A stretch of 64,000 nucleotides of DNA, from positions 1 through 64,000 of the forward strand of contig CAIFEX010000001.1 of NCBI GenBank assembly GCA_903789665.1. The letters run 5' to 3'. Positions 19,993 through 31,100 of this stretch are shown here, one piece after another. This DNA comes from an uncultured Clostridium sp. Its GTDB lineage: Bacteria; Bacillota; Clostridia; Clostridiales; Clostridiaceae. Position numbers and translations under genes: made by a program. Position 1 is the stretch's first letter. Every line of letters begins with the position of its first letter. The notes below the pieces were generated by a model. That model saw only the letters and a program-made list of their open reading frames with translations, searched no databases and was not told where the DNA came from.

Positions 19993-22143
19993 ATGTGGAG
20001 AGATGATTTGGAAAAAGAGTTAAGTAAGGAAATCCAGTTAAATCTTGAAAAAGAAAAATTAAAAAAAGTATTGGATCAGATAAATACGAAAGTGCTAGAT
20101 TGTATAGAACTTAGAAAAAAAGTTGTTAAATATATTCTGGATTTAAGAAAAAAAAATCTTGAACAGTATGAAGATGATGAGGATAAAGTTGTTGAATACT
20201 TTGATCATGAGATATATACAAAAGAAGAGCAGTTTAGACTGGTCAACAAGAGTATAAGAGAACTTACCATATTGAAAGATTCTCCTTATTTTGGAAAAGT
20301 GGTTTTTGAAGATAGATATGGTAGGGAAAAAATATATATAGGAAGATTTGGAATGAGCGATAAGGAGGGATATGAATCTGTTATAGTAGATTGGAGATCA
20401 CCTGTATGCAGTTTATTTTATTCAGGAAATCTGGGGGAAACCAGCTATAATTCCCCTATGGGGACAATAGAAACGGATATATTGGGTAAAAGGCAATTTA
20501 TTATAAAAAAGTCTAATCTTGTGGGGATGTTCGATTCAAACAAAGATGTGAAAGATGAAATATTGCAGATGGTATTGAGCAAGAATGCCGGAGAAAAACT
20601 TAAAGATATAGTGATGACCATACAGGAAGAGCAGGACAATTTAATAAGACAGCCAAGGGAAGGTGTTGTTGCTGTAAATGGAATGGCTGGCAGTGGTAAA
20701 ACCACTATAGCTTTACATCGGGTGGCATATCTTTTATACAATTATAGAAAACTGCTCCAGAGGAAAGTGCTTATACTGGGACCCAATAGTATTTTTATAG
20801 ATTATATTTCCATGGTATTGCCAAGTTTAGGAGAAGAAGAAGTTGCCCAACTTACTTTCAGTCAGTTTGCTAAAAGTATTTTGAATTTGACGGATATTAT
20901 GGACTTAAAGGATTATATGGAAAATATTCTAAGTGGTGATAAACAATTTATTGAACAGGTGGCTCATAAAAATTCTTTGGAATATATAGGTGATTTGGAT
21001 AAACTAGCTGACCGTGTGGAGAAAAATTGTTTCAAAGCGAAAGATGTGCTTTTTTATAACAAAGTAATAGTTACCAAGAAAGAAATTCAGGAGATGCTGT
21101 ACTGCTATTTTAGAAATATGCCTCTGTTTAAAAGAGGTGTAAGATTAAAAAGAGTCATATATTCCAGGATAAAAGATGAGAGAGATATTTTAGTTAGAGC
21201 TATACAGAAAAAGTATAAAGATAAAATTAAAAGTATGACGAAAGAGGAACTCAATATCAATGGAATAAATTTGGAATTCAGGGAAAAAAATGAAATAGAA
21301 GAGGTTATAAAAGAAGTCATAAGGATAAAAAAATATAAACTTAAATGGTTGGAAAAGCCTGATATAATATCTGTATATAATGATTTTAATGGTAACAGGG
21401 AGCTTACTTATGATGATCTGGCTGCTATTTTGTATTTGAGAATAAAGCTGGAAGGCTTGAAGTACAGGGAAAAGATAAAACATATAGTTGTAGATGAAGC
21501 TCAGGATTATTCCCCGCTGCAGTTCAAAGTTATAAGGGAACTTACCGATTGCAGCTCTTTCACTATAGTGGGAGATGTTAATCAAAGGATTATACCTTCA
21601 GATGAAATTCCTGCTATGATGAGATTAAAAGATATTTTCCCGGATTTAAAGGTGAAAAATTTTTCCCTGAGCAAAAGCTATAGATCTACAAATCAAATAA
21701 CTGATTATGCCAACCGGTATTTGAAAAAAGGCAGAATTATACCCATGGTTAGAAAAGGAGAAGAAGTTTTAGAAAAGCAGGTACGGACCTTGGAAGAACT
21801 TGCAGGCGATGTATTGGAAGATATTGAGCAGCTGAAAAACAAAGGGTATGAAAGTATTGCTGTGATATGTAGAAATTTAAGGGATACAGAGAGGCTGGGG
21901 AAGGTACTTAAGAAAAACATGTATATAAAAGTGATAAGCGGGGAAGATATGATTTATTCCAAGGGAGAAGTCATACTTCCAAGTTATCTTGCCAAAGGTC
22001 TGGAATTTGATGCTGTTATAATGATCGATAATTCTTACGGACTTAATGAAGAAACTTTAAAATATATAGTAATTACAAGAGCATTACATGAGCTTCATGT
22101 ATATAAAATTTCCTCTAATACTATGACAATAAAAAATAGTTGA
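19993..22143 (+). CDS. helD: HelD-type UvrD-family helicase
   Basis: 716 aa superfamily 1 ATPase. The N-terminal coiled-coil arm (about 1-75) is typical of HelD proteins that recycle stalled RNA polymerase. Walker A GMAGSGKT is at 230-237. The DEAQDYSPLQ Walker B/motif II is at about 501-510, then VGDVNQRI and the late PSYLAKGLEFDAVIM motif. Start ATG at 19993 lies 30 bp after ftsH, so co-transcription is possible. Distinction from other UvrD-like helicases rests on the N-terminal arm and overall layout. Confidence 0.85.
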   Translation: MWRDDLEKELSKEIQLNLEKEKLKKVLDQINTKVLDCIELRKKVVKYILDLRKKNLEQYEDDEDKVVEYFDHEIYTKEEQFRLVNKSIRELTILKDSPYFGKVVFEDRYGREKIYIGRFGMSDKEGYESVIVDWRSPVCSLFYSGNLGETSYNSPMGTIETDILGKRQFIIKKSNLVGMFDSNKDVKDEILQMVLSKNAGEKLKDIVMTIQEEQDNLIRQPREGVVAVNGMAGSGKTTIALHRVAYLLYNYRKLLQRKVLILGPNSIFIDYISMVLPSLGEEEVAQLTFSQFAKSILNLTDIMDLKDYMENILSGDKQFIEQVAHKNSLEYIGDLDKLADRVEKNCFKAKDVLFYNKVIVTKKEIQEMLYCYFRNMPLFKRGVRLKRVIYSRIKDERDILVRAIQKKYKDKIKSMTKEELNINGINLEFREKNEIEEVIKEVIRIKKYKLKWLEKPDIISVYNDFNGNRELTYDDLAAILYLRIKLEGLKYREKIKHIVVDEAQDYSPLQFKVIRELTDCSSFTIVGDVNQRIIPSDEIPAMMRLKDIFPDLKVKNFSLSKSYRSTNQITDYANRYLKKGRIIPMVRKGEEVLEKQVRTLEELAGDVLEDIEQLKNKGYESIAVICRNLRDTERLGKVLKKNMYIKVISGEDMIYSKGEVILPSYLAKGLEFDAVIMIDNSYGLNEETLKYIVITRALHELHVYKISSNTMTIKNS

Positions 22144-22156
22144 AATTGATAAATGT

Positions 22157-22185
22157 TTGTGGTAAACTTAGAACAATTTAATAAT
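22157..22185 (+). promoter_or_regulatory. Promoter of the lysine riboswitch transcript
   Basis: TTGTGG (22157-22162), a 17-bp spacer and AATAAT (22180-22185), just before the riboswitch. A moderate match to the sigma-A consensus. Confidence 0.5.
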
Positions 22186-22189
22186 TGAC

Positions 22190-22400
22190 TACCTAGGGTG
22201 GAGGCGCTGTAATTAATAGTATTTATTTTTAGTCGGCGGACATTTGAAAAATAAAGAAAGGAATTACGGCCGAAAAATTAGTTTGGCAGAACTAATTTTG
22301 GCTTTGTACAGAATATGTACAAAGCTGTCACTAAAATAGCCTTAACCGATGTATTTCATTGATGAAACTGGGAAAGGCTATTTTAGTGGAGAGCTACAAA
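22190..22400 (+). promoter_or_regulatory. Lysine riboswitch (L box)
   Basis: Conserved blocks occur in order: GGTGGAGGCGC (about 22197), AGTA, an AAAGGAATTACGGCCGAAA block (about 22256-22275), TTGGCAG, CTGTCACTA (about 22327-22335) and the closing AGTGGAGAGCTAC (about 22385-22397). It lies directly before lysC. Lysine binding should shut off lysC (and possibly lysA). I did not resolve the expression platform between 22400 and 22480; a T-rich stretch occurs near 22458-22465. Confidence 0.9.
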
Positions 22401-22482
22401 GGTACACAACTAAGAGTAAATAAGTACAGTAATAGGTGTGTCCCTCTGCTGTGCTTGTTTTTTAATTTTAGGGAGGAGTATT

Positions 22483-23685
22483 ATGGCAGTTATTGTTCAA
22501 AAATATGGAGGAAGTTCTGTTGGAACTCCTGAAAAAATAAAATCTGTAGCTAAGTCGGTAGTAAACAGAGTAAAGAAAGGTAATAAGTTGGTGGTTGTAG
22601 TATCAGCAATGGGGGACACTACGGACAATCTCATAGCACTGGCGAAAAAAATTACGGATAATCCGGATAAAAGGGAATTGGATGCACTTTTGTCCACCGG
22701 TGAAATGAGATCCTGCGCCCTGCTTGCCATGGCGATTAAGGATTTAGGATACGATGCAGTGAGTTATACAGCTTATCAGATCAGCATAAAAACCAGTGGA
22801 CAATATGGTAAATCTCTTATAGATGATATAGATGAGGCAAAAATAAAAAAGGCTCTAAACGGCGGGAAAATTGTAATTGCAGCTGGATTTCAGGGAGTGA
22901 ATACCGAAGGTGATGTCACCACCCTTGGCAGGGGCGGTTCTGACACTACAGCTGTAGCCATAGCGGTAAAATTAAGGGGAACATGTGAAATCTATACTGA
23001 CGTGGATGGAATATACAGCGTGGATCCAAGAGAATATAAAAATGCTAAAAAACTTAGGGAAATAGATTATGAGGAGATGCTTGAACTTTCGAGTTTGGGT
23101 GCTCAAGTTATGCATTCCAGATCTATAGAACTTGCTCAAAAATATAACATACCTGTATATGTGGGATTGAGCAACAGCAATATAAGAGGAACAGTTATTA
23201 AGGGGGTAGATGATGTGAATTTGGAAAGTAAGCCTGTAACGGGATTGGCTACCAGTGACGATGATGTGGCGGTGACAGTTAGAGATATTGATTATGATAT
23301 AAATATTATTGCAAATTTGTTTGAAAAAGTGGCCGACAGGAAAATAAATGTTGATATGATAAGTCAAACAGCACCTATAGGTAACAAGGTGAATGTATCC
23401 TTCACTATTCCCAAAGTTGATCTGAAGGAGTGTCTAGATATTTTAAAACCCTATTCTAAAGGCGGGGTACAAATTGATATAGATGAGAATATAACTAAAT
23501 TTTCCATAGTAGGTATAGGGATGAAGACTACATCGGGAGTGGTTGCCAAGATGTTTAAATTATTTAGGCAGAATAACATATCCGTGAAGATGATAACTAC
23601 TTCTGAAATAAGAGTTACCTGTGCCATAAATCAAGAAGATAAGATCAAAACAATAAATCTTATAGCTAAAGAATTTAACTTATGA
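22483..23685 (+). CDS. lysC: Aspartokinase (lysine-controlled)
   Basis: First step of the aspartate family: phosphorylates L-aspartate. 400 aa from the ATG at 22483, preceded by GGGAGGAG; an upstream in-frame ATG lies in the leader. The N-terminal KYGGSSVG (about 7-14), the FQGVNTEGDVTTLGRGGSDTTA block and two C-terminal ACT repeats (about 265-400) are present. The lysine riboswitch upstream and lysA downstream point to the lysine branch. Confidence 0.96.
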   Translation: MAVIVQKYGGSSVGTPEKIKSVAKSVVNRVKKGNKLVVVVSAMGDTTDNLIALAKKITDNPDKRELDALLSTGEMRSCALLAMAIKDLGYDAVSYTAYQISIKTSGQYGKSLIDDIDEAKIKKALNGGKIVIAAGFQGVNTEGDVTTLGRGGSDTTAVAIAVKLRGTCEIYTDVDGIYSVDPREYKNAKKLREIDYEEMLELSSLGAQVMHSRSIELAQKYNIPVYVGLSNSNIRGTVIKGVDDVNLESKPVTGLATSDDDVAVTVRDIDYDINIIANLFEKVADRKINVDMISQTAPIGNKVNVSFTIPKVDLKECLDILKPYSKGGVQIDIDENITKFSIVGIGMKTTSGVVAKMFKLFRQNNISVKMITTSEIRVTCAINQEDKIKTINLIAKEFNL

Positions 23686-23720
23686 TGAGATAATTTGAGA
23701 ACCTTTAGGAGGAAAATGGC

Positions 23721-25016
23721 ATGAGATTATTTGGAAATATGGAAGTCAAGGACAATAATTTATATGTCGGAGGCATAAATGCAGTGGATCTTGCAGGTAG
23801 ATTTAAAACTCCGCTTTATATAATAGATGAAGATTTAGTCAGGGAAAGATGTAAAATATATTATAGGACTTTTGAAGGATATGAAAATAATAAGATAACC
23901 TATGCGGGGAAGGCATTTTTAACTTTGGCCATGTGCAAAATAATAGATAGTGAGGGTTTATATTTGGACGTGGTATCCGGAGGCGAACTCTATACGGCTT
24001 TTAAAAGCGGTTTCCCGATGGAGAAAATTTATTTTCACGGGAATAATAAAACGGCAGAGGAAATTAAAATGGGAATAGATTTTAAAGTAGGCAGATTTGT
24101 AGTGGATAACCTCTGCGAAATGGAGGAGGTAAACTCTATAGCCAAAGAAGAGGGCAGAGTGCAGAAAATACTGCTGAGAGTAACTCCCGGCATAGAAGCT
24201 CATACACATGAGTATATAAAAACAGGGCAGGTTGACTCTAAATTTGGATTTACCATGTTAAATGGTGAAACCATGGAATTTATAAAAAAGGCCATGAATA
24301 TGTCCAACCTTGAATTTGTAGGTGTCCACTGCCACATAGGTTCTGAAATATTTGAATTGGAACCTTATGAAGATGAAGTTGAAATCATGATGAATCTGGT
24401 AAAAAAAGTGAAGGATGAAACGGGCTATGAAATAGAAGAGCTGGATTTGGGGGGAGGATTCGGAATATACTACAGTGAAGAGGACAGCCCCAGGCCCATA
24501 GAAAGTTTTTGCAGTGCCATATTGAAAAAAGCCAAACTGGAATCGGAAAAATTGAATATAAAACTTCCGACATTGGTAATAGAGCCCGGCAGATCCATAG
24601 TAGGTAATGCCGGAACGACACTTTATACCGTAGGAGCTACAAAAGATATTCCCGGTGTAAGAAAATATGCATTTGTAGATGGCGGCATGACGGACAATAT
24701 AAGACCTGCTCTTTATAAAGCCCATTATGAATGTGCCGTAGCAAACAGAGTTCACAGTGATTGTGAGGAAACTGTAACTATAGGTGGAAAGTGCTGTGAA
24801 TCCGGGGATATATTGATAAAAGATGCAAAACTTCCGCCGGTCAGGACGGGGGATATCCTGGCAGTGTTTAGTACAGGGGCCTATTGTTACTCTATGGCAA
24901 GTAATTATAATAAAGTGCCTATTCCGGCAGTGGTTTTAGTAAAAAATGGAGAAGCCAGGCTGATTTCCAAAAGGCAGAGTTTTGATGAAATGATAGAAAA
25001 TGAAATAATGGTTTAG
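23721..25016 (+). CDS. lysA: Diaminopimelate decarboxylase
   Basis: Last step of lysine synthesis; PLP enzyme of the alanine-racemase fold. 431 aa. The PLP lysine is K64 in YAGKAFL. The HCHIGSE motif, the phosphate-binding GGGFGIYY, VIEPGRSIVGNAG and the substrate-binding GKCCESGD follow. It starts 35 bp after lysC with an AGGAGG ribosome site, so the riboswitch probably controls both. Confidence 0.96.
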   Translation: MRLFGNMEVKDNNLYVGGINAVDLAGRFKTPLYIIDEDLVRERCKIYYRTFEGYENNKITYAGKAFLTLAMCKIIDSEGLYLDVVSGGELYTAFKSGFPMEKIYFHGNNKTAEEIKMGIDFKVGRFVVDNLCEMEEVNSIAKEEGRVQKILLRVTPGIEAHTHEYIKTGQVDSKFGFTMLNGETMEFIKKAMNMSNLEFVGVHCHIGSEIFELEPYEDEVEIMMNLVKKVKDETGYEIEELDLGGGFGIYYSEEDSPRPIESFCSAILKKAKLESEKLNIKLPTLVIEPGRSIVGNAGTTLYTVGATKDIPGVRKYAFVDGGMTDNIRPALYKAHYECAVANRVHSDCEETVTIGGKCCESGDILIKDAKLPPVRTGDILAVFSTGAYCYSMASNYNKVPIPAVVLVKNGEARLISKRQSFDEMIENEIMV

Positions 25017-25113
25017 TTTAAATCCATACTTTCTGTAAATTAATATTTTGTGTTTTATTGGAAACAATAAATATTACGTAAATTCTTTTTTTACAGGAAG
25101 GATGGATTTTTTT

Positions 25114-28100
25114 ATGCTTTATATTATGGGTACAGCTGCAATCATATTAATTGTGATAATTTATAAATATTCAAATAAATGTGGAAATACAGATGACAGT
25201 GCGATGGATAATATCCTTGCCTTCAATATGAGTAAGGAGGAATTGAAAAAATATGCAAAGGAAATGACTGTTATTCCAGCAGTTAATGGAAAGAAAAGCT
25301 GTAAAAGAAAACTCATACGCAACTTGGATAAAGAATATAAGAATATTTTGGACGGATGCAGTTTTTTTGAAAGTGAAATCAAAAGCAAAATAGAGGTAGC
25401 TTCATGTGCCGAATGGCTTTTGGATAATTTATATCTTATAAAAAAAGAATATAAGGACATAAAAGTCAGTGTATCGGGCAGTTATTATAGAGACCTTCCC
25501 GTAATGAAGGAAGGTGTTATGAAAGGATATCCTAGAGTATATTATATTGTCAGGGAAATGTTGTCTCACACTTATGGCATTGTAGATGAAGATACCATAG
25601 AAAGTTTTATAAGCTCTTACCAGGAAAATAAAATATTAAAGGATTGTGAACTCTGGGTACTTCCCATAATGGTGAGAATGGCACTGATTCAAAATATCAG
25701 CGCTGTGACAGGAAATATGGTTCTCATGCAGAAAGAAAAAGACAGGGCTGAAATTACAGCAGGAAAAATTATAAATTCAGGGAAAAATACAGGAGAAAAA
25801 ATAAATTTCACATCCCATTTCACGGAAAAATTCATACGGATATTGAGGGATAATCTTATAGAAGATGCAGAGATATATGATTGGATAAATGAAGAACTAT
25901 CTAAAAAAGACAGCAGTATAGGGAGAATGGTTAGCATTGATCATCAAAAGCAGGGGATATACCAGGTTTTGATGGAGAATTCCATTAAAGGGATAAGGGA
26001 GATATGTGCTCTAAATTGGAGGGAAAATTTTGAACGCCTCAGTTATGTGGAACAGGTTTTAAAGACCGATCCTTCAGGAATTTATGATAAAATGGATTTC
26101 CGTTCAAAGGATTATTACAGACGTAGAATAGAAAAATTATCCCAAAAAATAGATGTACCGGAATCCTTTATAGCGAAAAAGGCAGTGGAATGTGCCGGGG
26201 AGGTTCCTGAAACTTCTGAAAAATATGAAAAACATGTAGGCTATTATTTGATAGATAAAGGTATGGAGCGCTTAAAAGAAAAAATAAAGCCCGGAGGTAA
26301 AGAAACTACCCATATTATGACGCCGGAATTTTATATAGGCAGTGTATTGTTTGGAACTATTTTCTTGGATACTTTAATTAGCGGAATAAGTTTTTATTTT
26401 GAAGATCTGTATTTTTGGCAGTACATATTGGAAATAGTTATTCTTTTGATACCTACCAGTGAAATATTTATATCGATATTTAACTGGAGCATAAATAAAC
26501 TTTCAGAACCCAGGTTTATACCAAAAGTAGAATTCAAACAAGGCATACCGGAACAGTTTAGCACTGCAGTTGTTATACCTGCCCTTACAAGTCATAGAAC
26601 TAGGATAAAAGCTCTCATTGATGACCTGGAGGTATATTATCTGGCAAATAGGGAGGAAAATTTGTATTTTGTACTCCTTGAAGATTTTAAAGATAGTACC
26701 AGGAAAAAAGAACCCGAGGATAAGGCTCTGGTGGATACTGCACTGTATGAAATAAAAAAACTCAATGAAAAATACGGAACCGAAGGAAAAGACAAGTTTT
26801 ATTTTTTGAGCAGATACAGAAAATACAATGAGAGGGAAAATAAGTGGATTGGATGGGAGAGAAAGAGAGGCAAACTTATGGAGTTCAATTCACTTATAAG
26901 GAGGGATAAAAATACAAGTTTTGATATTATAAGCGGTGACATAAGCAATTTATATAAGGTGAAATATGTAATAACTCTGGATGCAGATACTGTTCTTCCC
27001 AAGGATACAGCTAAATTGCTTGTGGGTGCCATGGTTCATCCACTGAATGTCCCCTACCTTGATAACAAAAAGGTGGTCAGGGGTCACGGCCTGATGCAGC
27101 CTAGAATAAGCGTAGGCGTGATAAGTGCAAATAAGACCCTTTATTCCAGAATTTTTTCCGGGCAAACTGGTATAGATTTATATACTACAGCTGTTTCGGA
27201 TGTATATGAAGATATGTTTGATGAAGGTATATTTACTGGAAAGGGAATATATGACGTGGATGTTTTCAACAGCATATTAAGAGGTGAAATACCGGAGAAT
27301 ACAGTATTGAGCCATGATCTGCTTGAGGGATCCTATGTAAGGGCCGCCCTTTTGACTGATGTAGAACTTATTGATGGATACCCTGCCTATTATAATTCAA
27401 ATTGTAAAAGGCTCCACAGGTGGGCCAGGGGAGATTGGCAGTTAATGCCATGGATCTTCAGGAAAAATTCCCTGAATAAATTGTCCCGGTGGAAGATATT
27501 TGATAATTTGAGGAGAAGCACTGTGCAGCCGGGTGTAATGCTTCTTATTATAATAGCACTGACTTTGTTTCAAGCTCCCAATAATTTACTTGCAATAGCT
27601 TTGATCTCTCTATTGTGTCCTATATTATTTGACATGTCCGAAACTGTGATGTCTCATACAGGGAAAATAAAACTCCCGAACAATATTATAAGCTTTAAGA
27701 ATACATTGGAGCAGTTTTTGCTCTTACTGAGTTTTTTACCTCACAAGGTTTGTTTGATGCTGGATGCTATAATAAGGACAATTTACAGGGTATTTATAAG
27801 CAGAAAAAATTTACTCCAATGGCAGACGGCTGCAGATGTTGAGGCTGTTTCTTCTAAAACATTTAAAAGTTATTTGAAATCAATGTGGCCATGTGATGCT
27901 GCTGGAGCAGTTACAGCCTTTCTGGCTTTTGAAAACAATGTTGATACCCTGCTCTTTATGATGCCCTTTTGTATACTTTGGTTTTTAGCGCCGTGGATAG
28001 CATTTAGTGTAAGTAGAGAAGAAAAAAATAACGAGGAAATTGGAATTAAATGTGAAGAAAGGAAACTGCTTGGAGAGATCAGCAGGAGGATTTGGGCTTA

Positions 28101-31100
28101 CTTTGAAGATTTTACACTGCCGGAAAATAACTGGCTTCCACCGGACAATTATCAGGAAAAACCTCATAGAGGGCTGGCCTGCAGGACATCTCCTACCAAT
28201 ATGGCCATGGGGATTGTTTCTAATATAACAGCCTATGATCTGGGATATTTGGGGATAGAAGAAGTTGAATACAGGCTTAAAAATATAGTTTTGAATATGG
28301 AATCACTGGAAAGATATAGAGGACATTTTTATAACTGGTATGACATAAAGACCAAGGATCCTCTTGGAGCCAGATATATTTCCACAGTGGACAGCGGAAA
28401 TCTAGTAGGTTACATATGGGTTACTGTAGAAGCTCTGAAAGAGTATATTAACAGACCTTTTGTAAATGAAAATTTGGTTTCCGGTTTGGGTGATACGTTG
28501 GGATTGGCCCAGATGGAAATAGCTGAGAAGTTTAAGGTACATCGGGTATATGAAGATTTTATAGGAAAAAAATGTAAATTTAACATATTCTCTTTAAAAT
28601 GTTTTTTAAATTCTGTTCTAGAGAGAGCTTCCATGATCGGTGGTGATTTTAGTGAACTTTACTGGAATGAAAAGGTCAAATATATGATTTCTCATTTTCA
28701 GAAAGAACTGGATGAATTTTTTCCCTGGGTTGATTTTATAGATAGAAATGAGAGATTTAAAAACATCAGAGGAGAATTGGATAAAATAGCTAACTTCATA
28801 TCTATTAAAGAGATACCTGATGCAGTTGATAGATTAATTCACATTAAATTTGAGGACTGTTTTAAAAGTGAGACAGAGGATTTGGAGCAGTTGAAATACC
28901 TTTTGGGCAATACTAAATTGAAAGTGGAAAATCTTCTTTCTGGGCTGGAGAATTTAGAAGATAAGCTTATAAAAATGAGCAAAGAGCATGATTTCAGTAT
29001 ATTGTATGATAAAAAAAGGAGACTTTTTGCTATTGGATATGATGTGGAAAATAACACGGCAGGCAGCAATTACTATGACCTTCTTGCATCGGAAGCCAGG
29101 CAGGCCAGCTTTGTAGCCATAGCTAAAGGTCAGGTTGAAAAATCTCATTGGTTTAATCTTGGAAGAGCTATGACGTATGCCGGAGGGGGAAAAGTTCTGG
29201 TATCCTGGTCTGGAACCATGTTTGAATATCTGATGCCATTGATAATTATGAAAAAATTCCCCGGAACTTTACTGGATGAAACCTATAAACATGTAGTTGA
29301 AGCACAGAAAAGATATGTTAGCGGTAAAAATATACCCTGGGGTATTTCGGAATCTGCCTATTATGATTTCGATTCGGACTCGGTATATCAGTATAAAGCA
29401 TTTGGCGTTCCGGAAATTGGCCTGAAAAGGGGTCTTATCGATGAACTGGTTATTGCTCCCTATGCTACTATTATGGCCCTTCAAGTTGATTTTAAGAGTT
29501 CCTTTGACAATCTGAAAGCCATTGTTAAATTGAAAGCTAAAGGAAAATATGGTTTTTATGATGCTGTAGATTACACGAGTAAAAGGCTTGAAAAAGGTAG
29601 AAAAAATGCACTGGTAAAATGTTTTATGGTGCATCATGAGGGCATGAGCTTTATGTCGCTTGATAATGTCCTCAGGGATAATATACTCCAGGAAAGATTT
29701 CATCGGATACCGGAAGTCAGGGCTGTGGAACTTTTACTTCAGGAAAAAAATTCTGGAGATGTAATCTATGATAAAAAGCAGGAAACTGGAGAACCGAGAA
29801 TAGTTCCTCAAAATGAAAATATAATAGCAAGGAGGTACGGTGATCCAAAGACGGATTTGCCTGAAGTAAATGTGATCTCCAGCGGCAGGTATTCTCTGAT
29901 GGTCACAAACAGCGGCAGCGGATACAGCAGGATTGGAGATATAATGCTTTATAGGTACCGTGAAGACCTTGTTACGAATGATACCGGGATGTTTTTCTAT
30001 ATAAAAAATATAAATTCCAATGAATACTGGAGTGCCTCCTATGAACCCTGTAAATTTATGCCCGAGGAATACGAGGCTGTGTTTTTACCAGGAAAATCGG
30101 AATTCAAAAGAAAGGATGGAAATTTGAGAACCCATACTGAAATCACTGTGTCTCAGGAAGATAATGGAGAGATAAGAAAAATTTCAGTTACCAATATGAG
30201 CAATTCAGCAAGGGAAGTTGAGATAACGAGCTACCTGGAAGTAACCCTATCCTCTTATAATGCGGACTTGGTTCATCCTGCATTTGGGAAATTGTTTATA
30301 CAGACAGAATTTGTTCAAAATCCCATGTGCATTATTGCGTGTAGGAGATCCAGGGATATGGATGAACATAAAAAATGGCTCGTACAGACTACAGCGGTGG
30401 ATGGGAATCAAATAGGTGCCGTCCAGTATGAAACCAGCAGGGAAAATTTTATAGGGAGGGGAAGAAATCTCACAAATCCAAAAGTAATGGACAATGATAT
30501 GCAGCTCACAAAATCTGTGGGGGCGGTAATTGATCCTATAATAAGTTTGCGGGTTAGAATGAGAATAGAACCCGGAAGAACCGGTAGGATAGCTTACAGT
30601 ACTATTGCGGCGGATTCCAGAGAAGATGCAATCAAACTTGCGGATAAGTACAGTGATATGTGCAATGTTAACAGAATGTTTCGACTTTCCTGGACTGAAG
30701 CTCAACTTGAGATGAAATACCTTGGCATAACATCAAATCAAATAAACATATACCAGAAAATAGCTTCAAAAGTTTTATTTTTAAATGAATTTTCCCGGGA
30801 CAAATACAGGTATATAGTCAATATGAGGAAAGGACAATCAGCTTTATGGCCCTATGGAATTTCGGGGGATCTACCTATAGCCCTTCTTATCATAAGGGAT
30901 GAAAGTGATATGGATCTTGCAAGACAATTTTTACGTGCCCAGGAATATTGGATTTTAAAAAATCTGTCGGTGGATTTGGTTTTGTTAAATTTTGAGGGCA
31001 GCTCTTATATGCAGCCTTTGCAGGCAAAATTAAGGGATATTGTAAACGTCAGTGTATCTAGGGTCAGAAGGGGCAGCGGTGGAAATATATTTATCTTAAA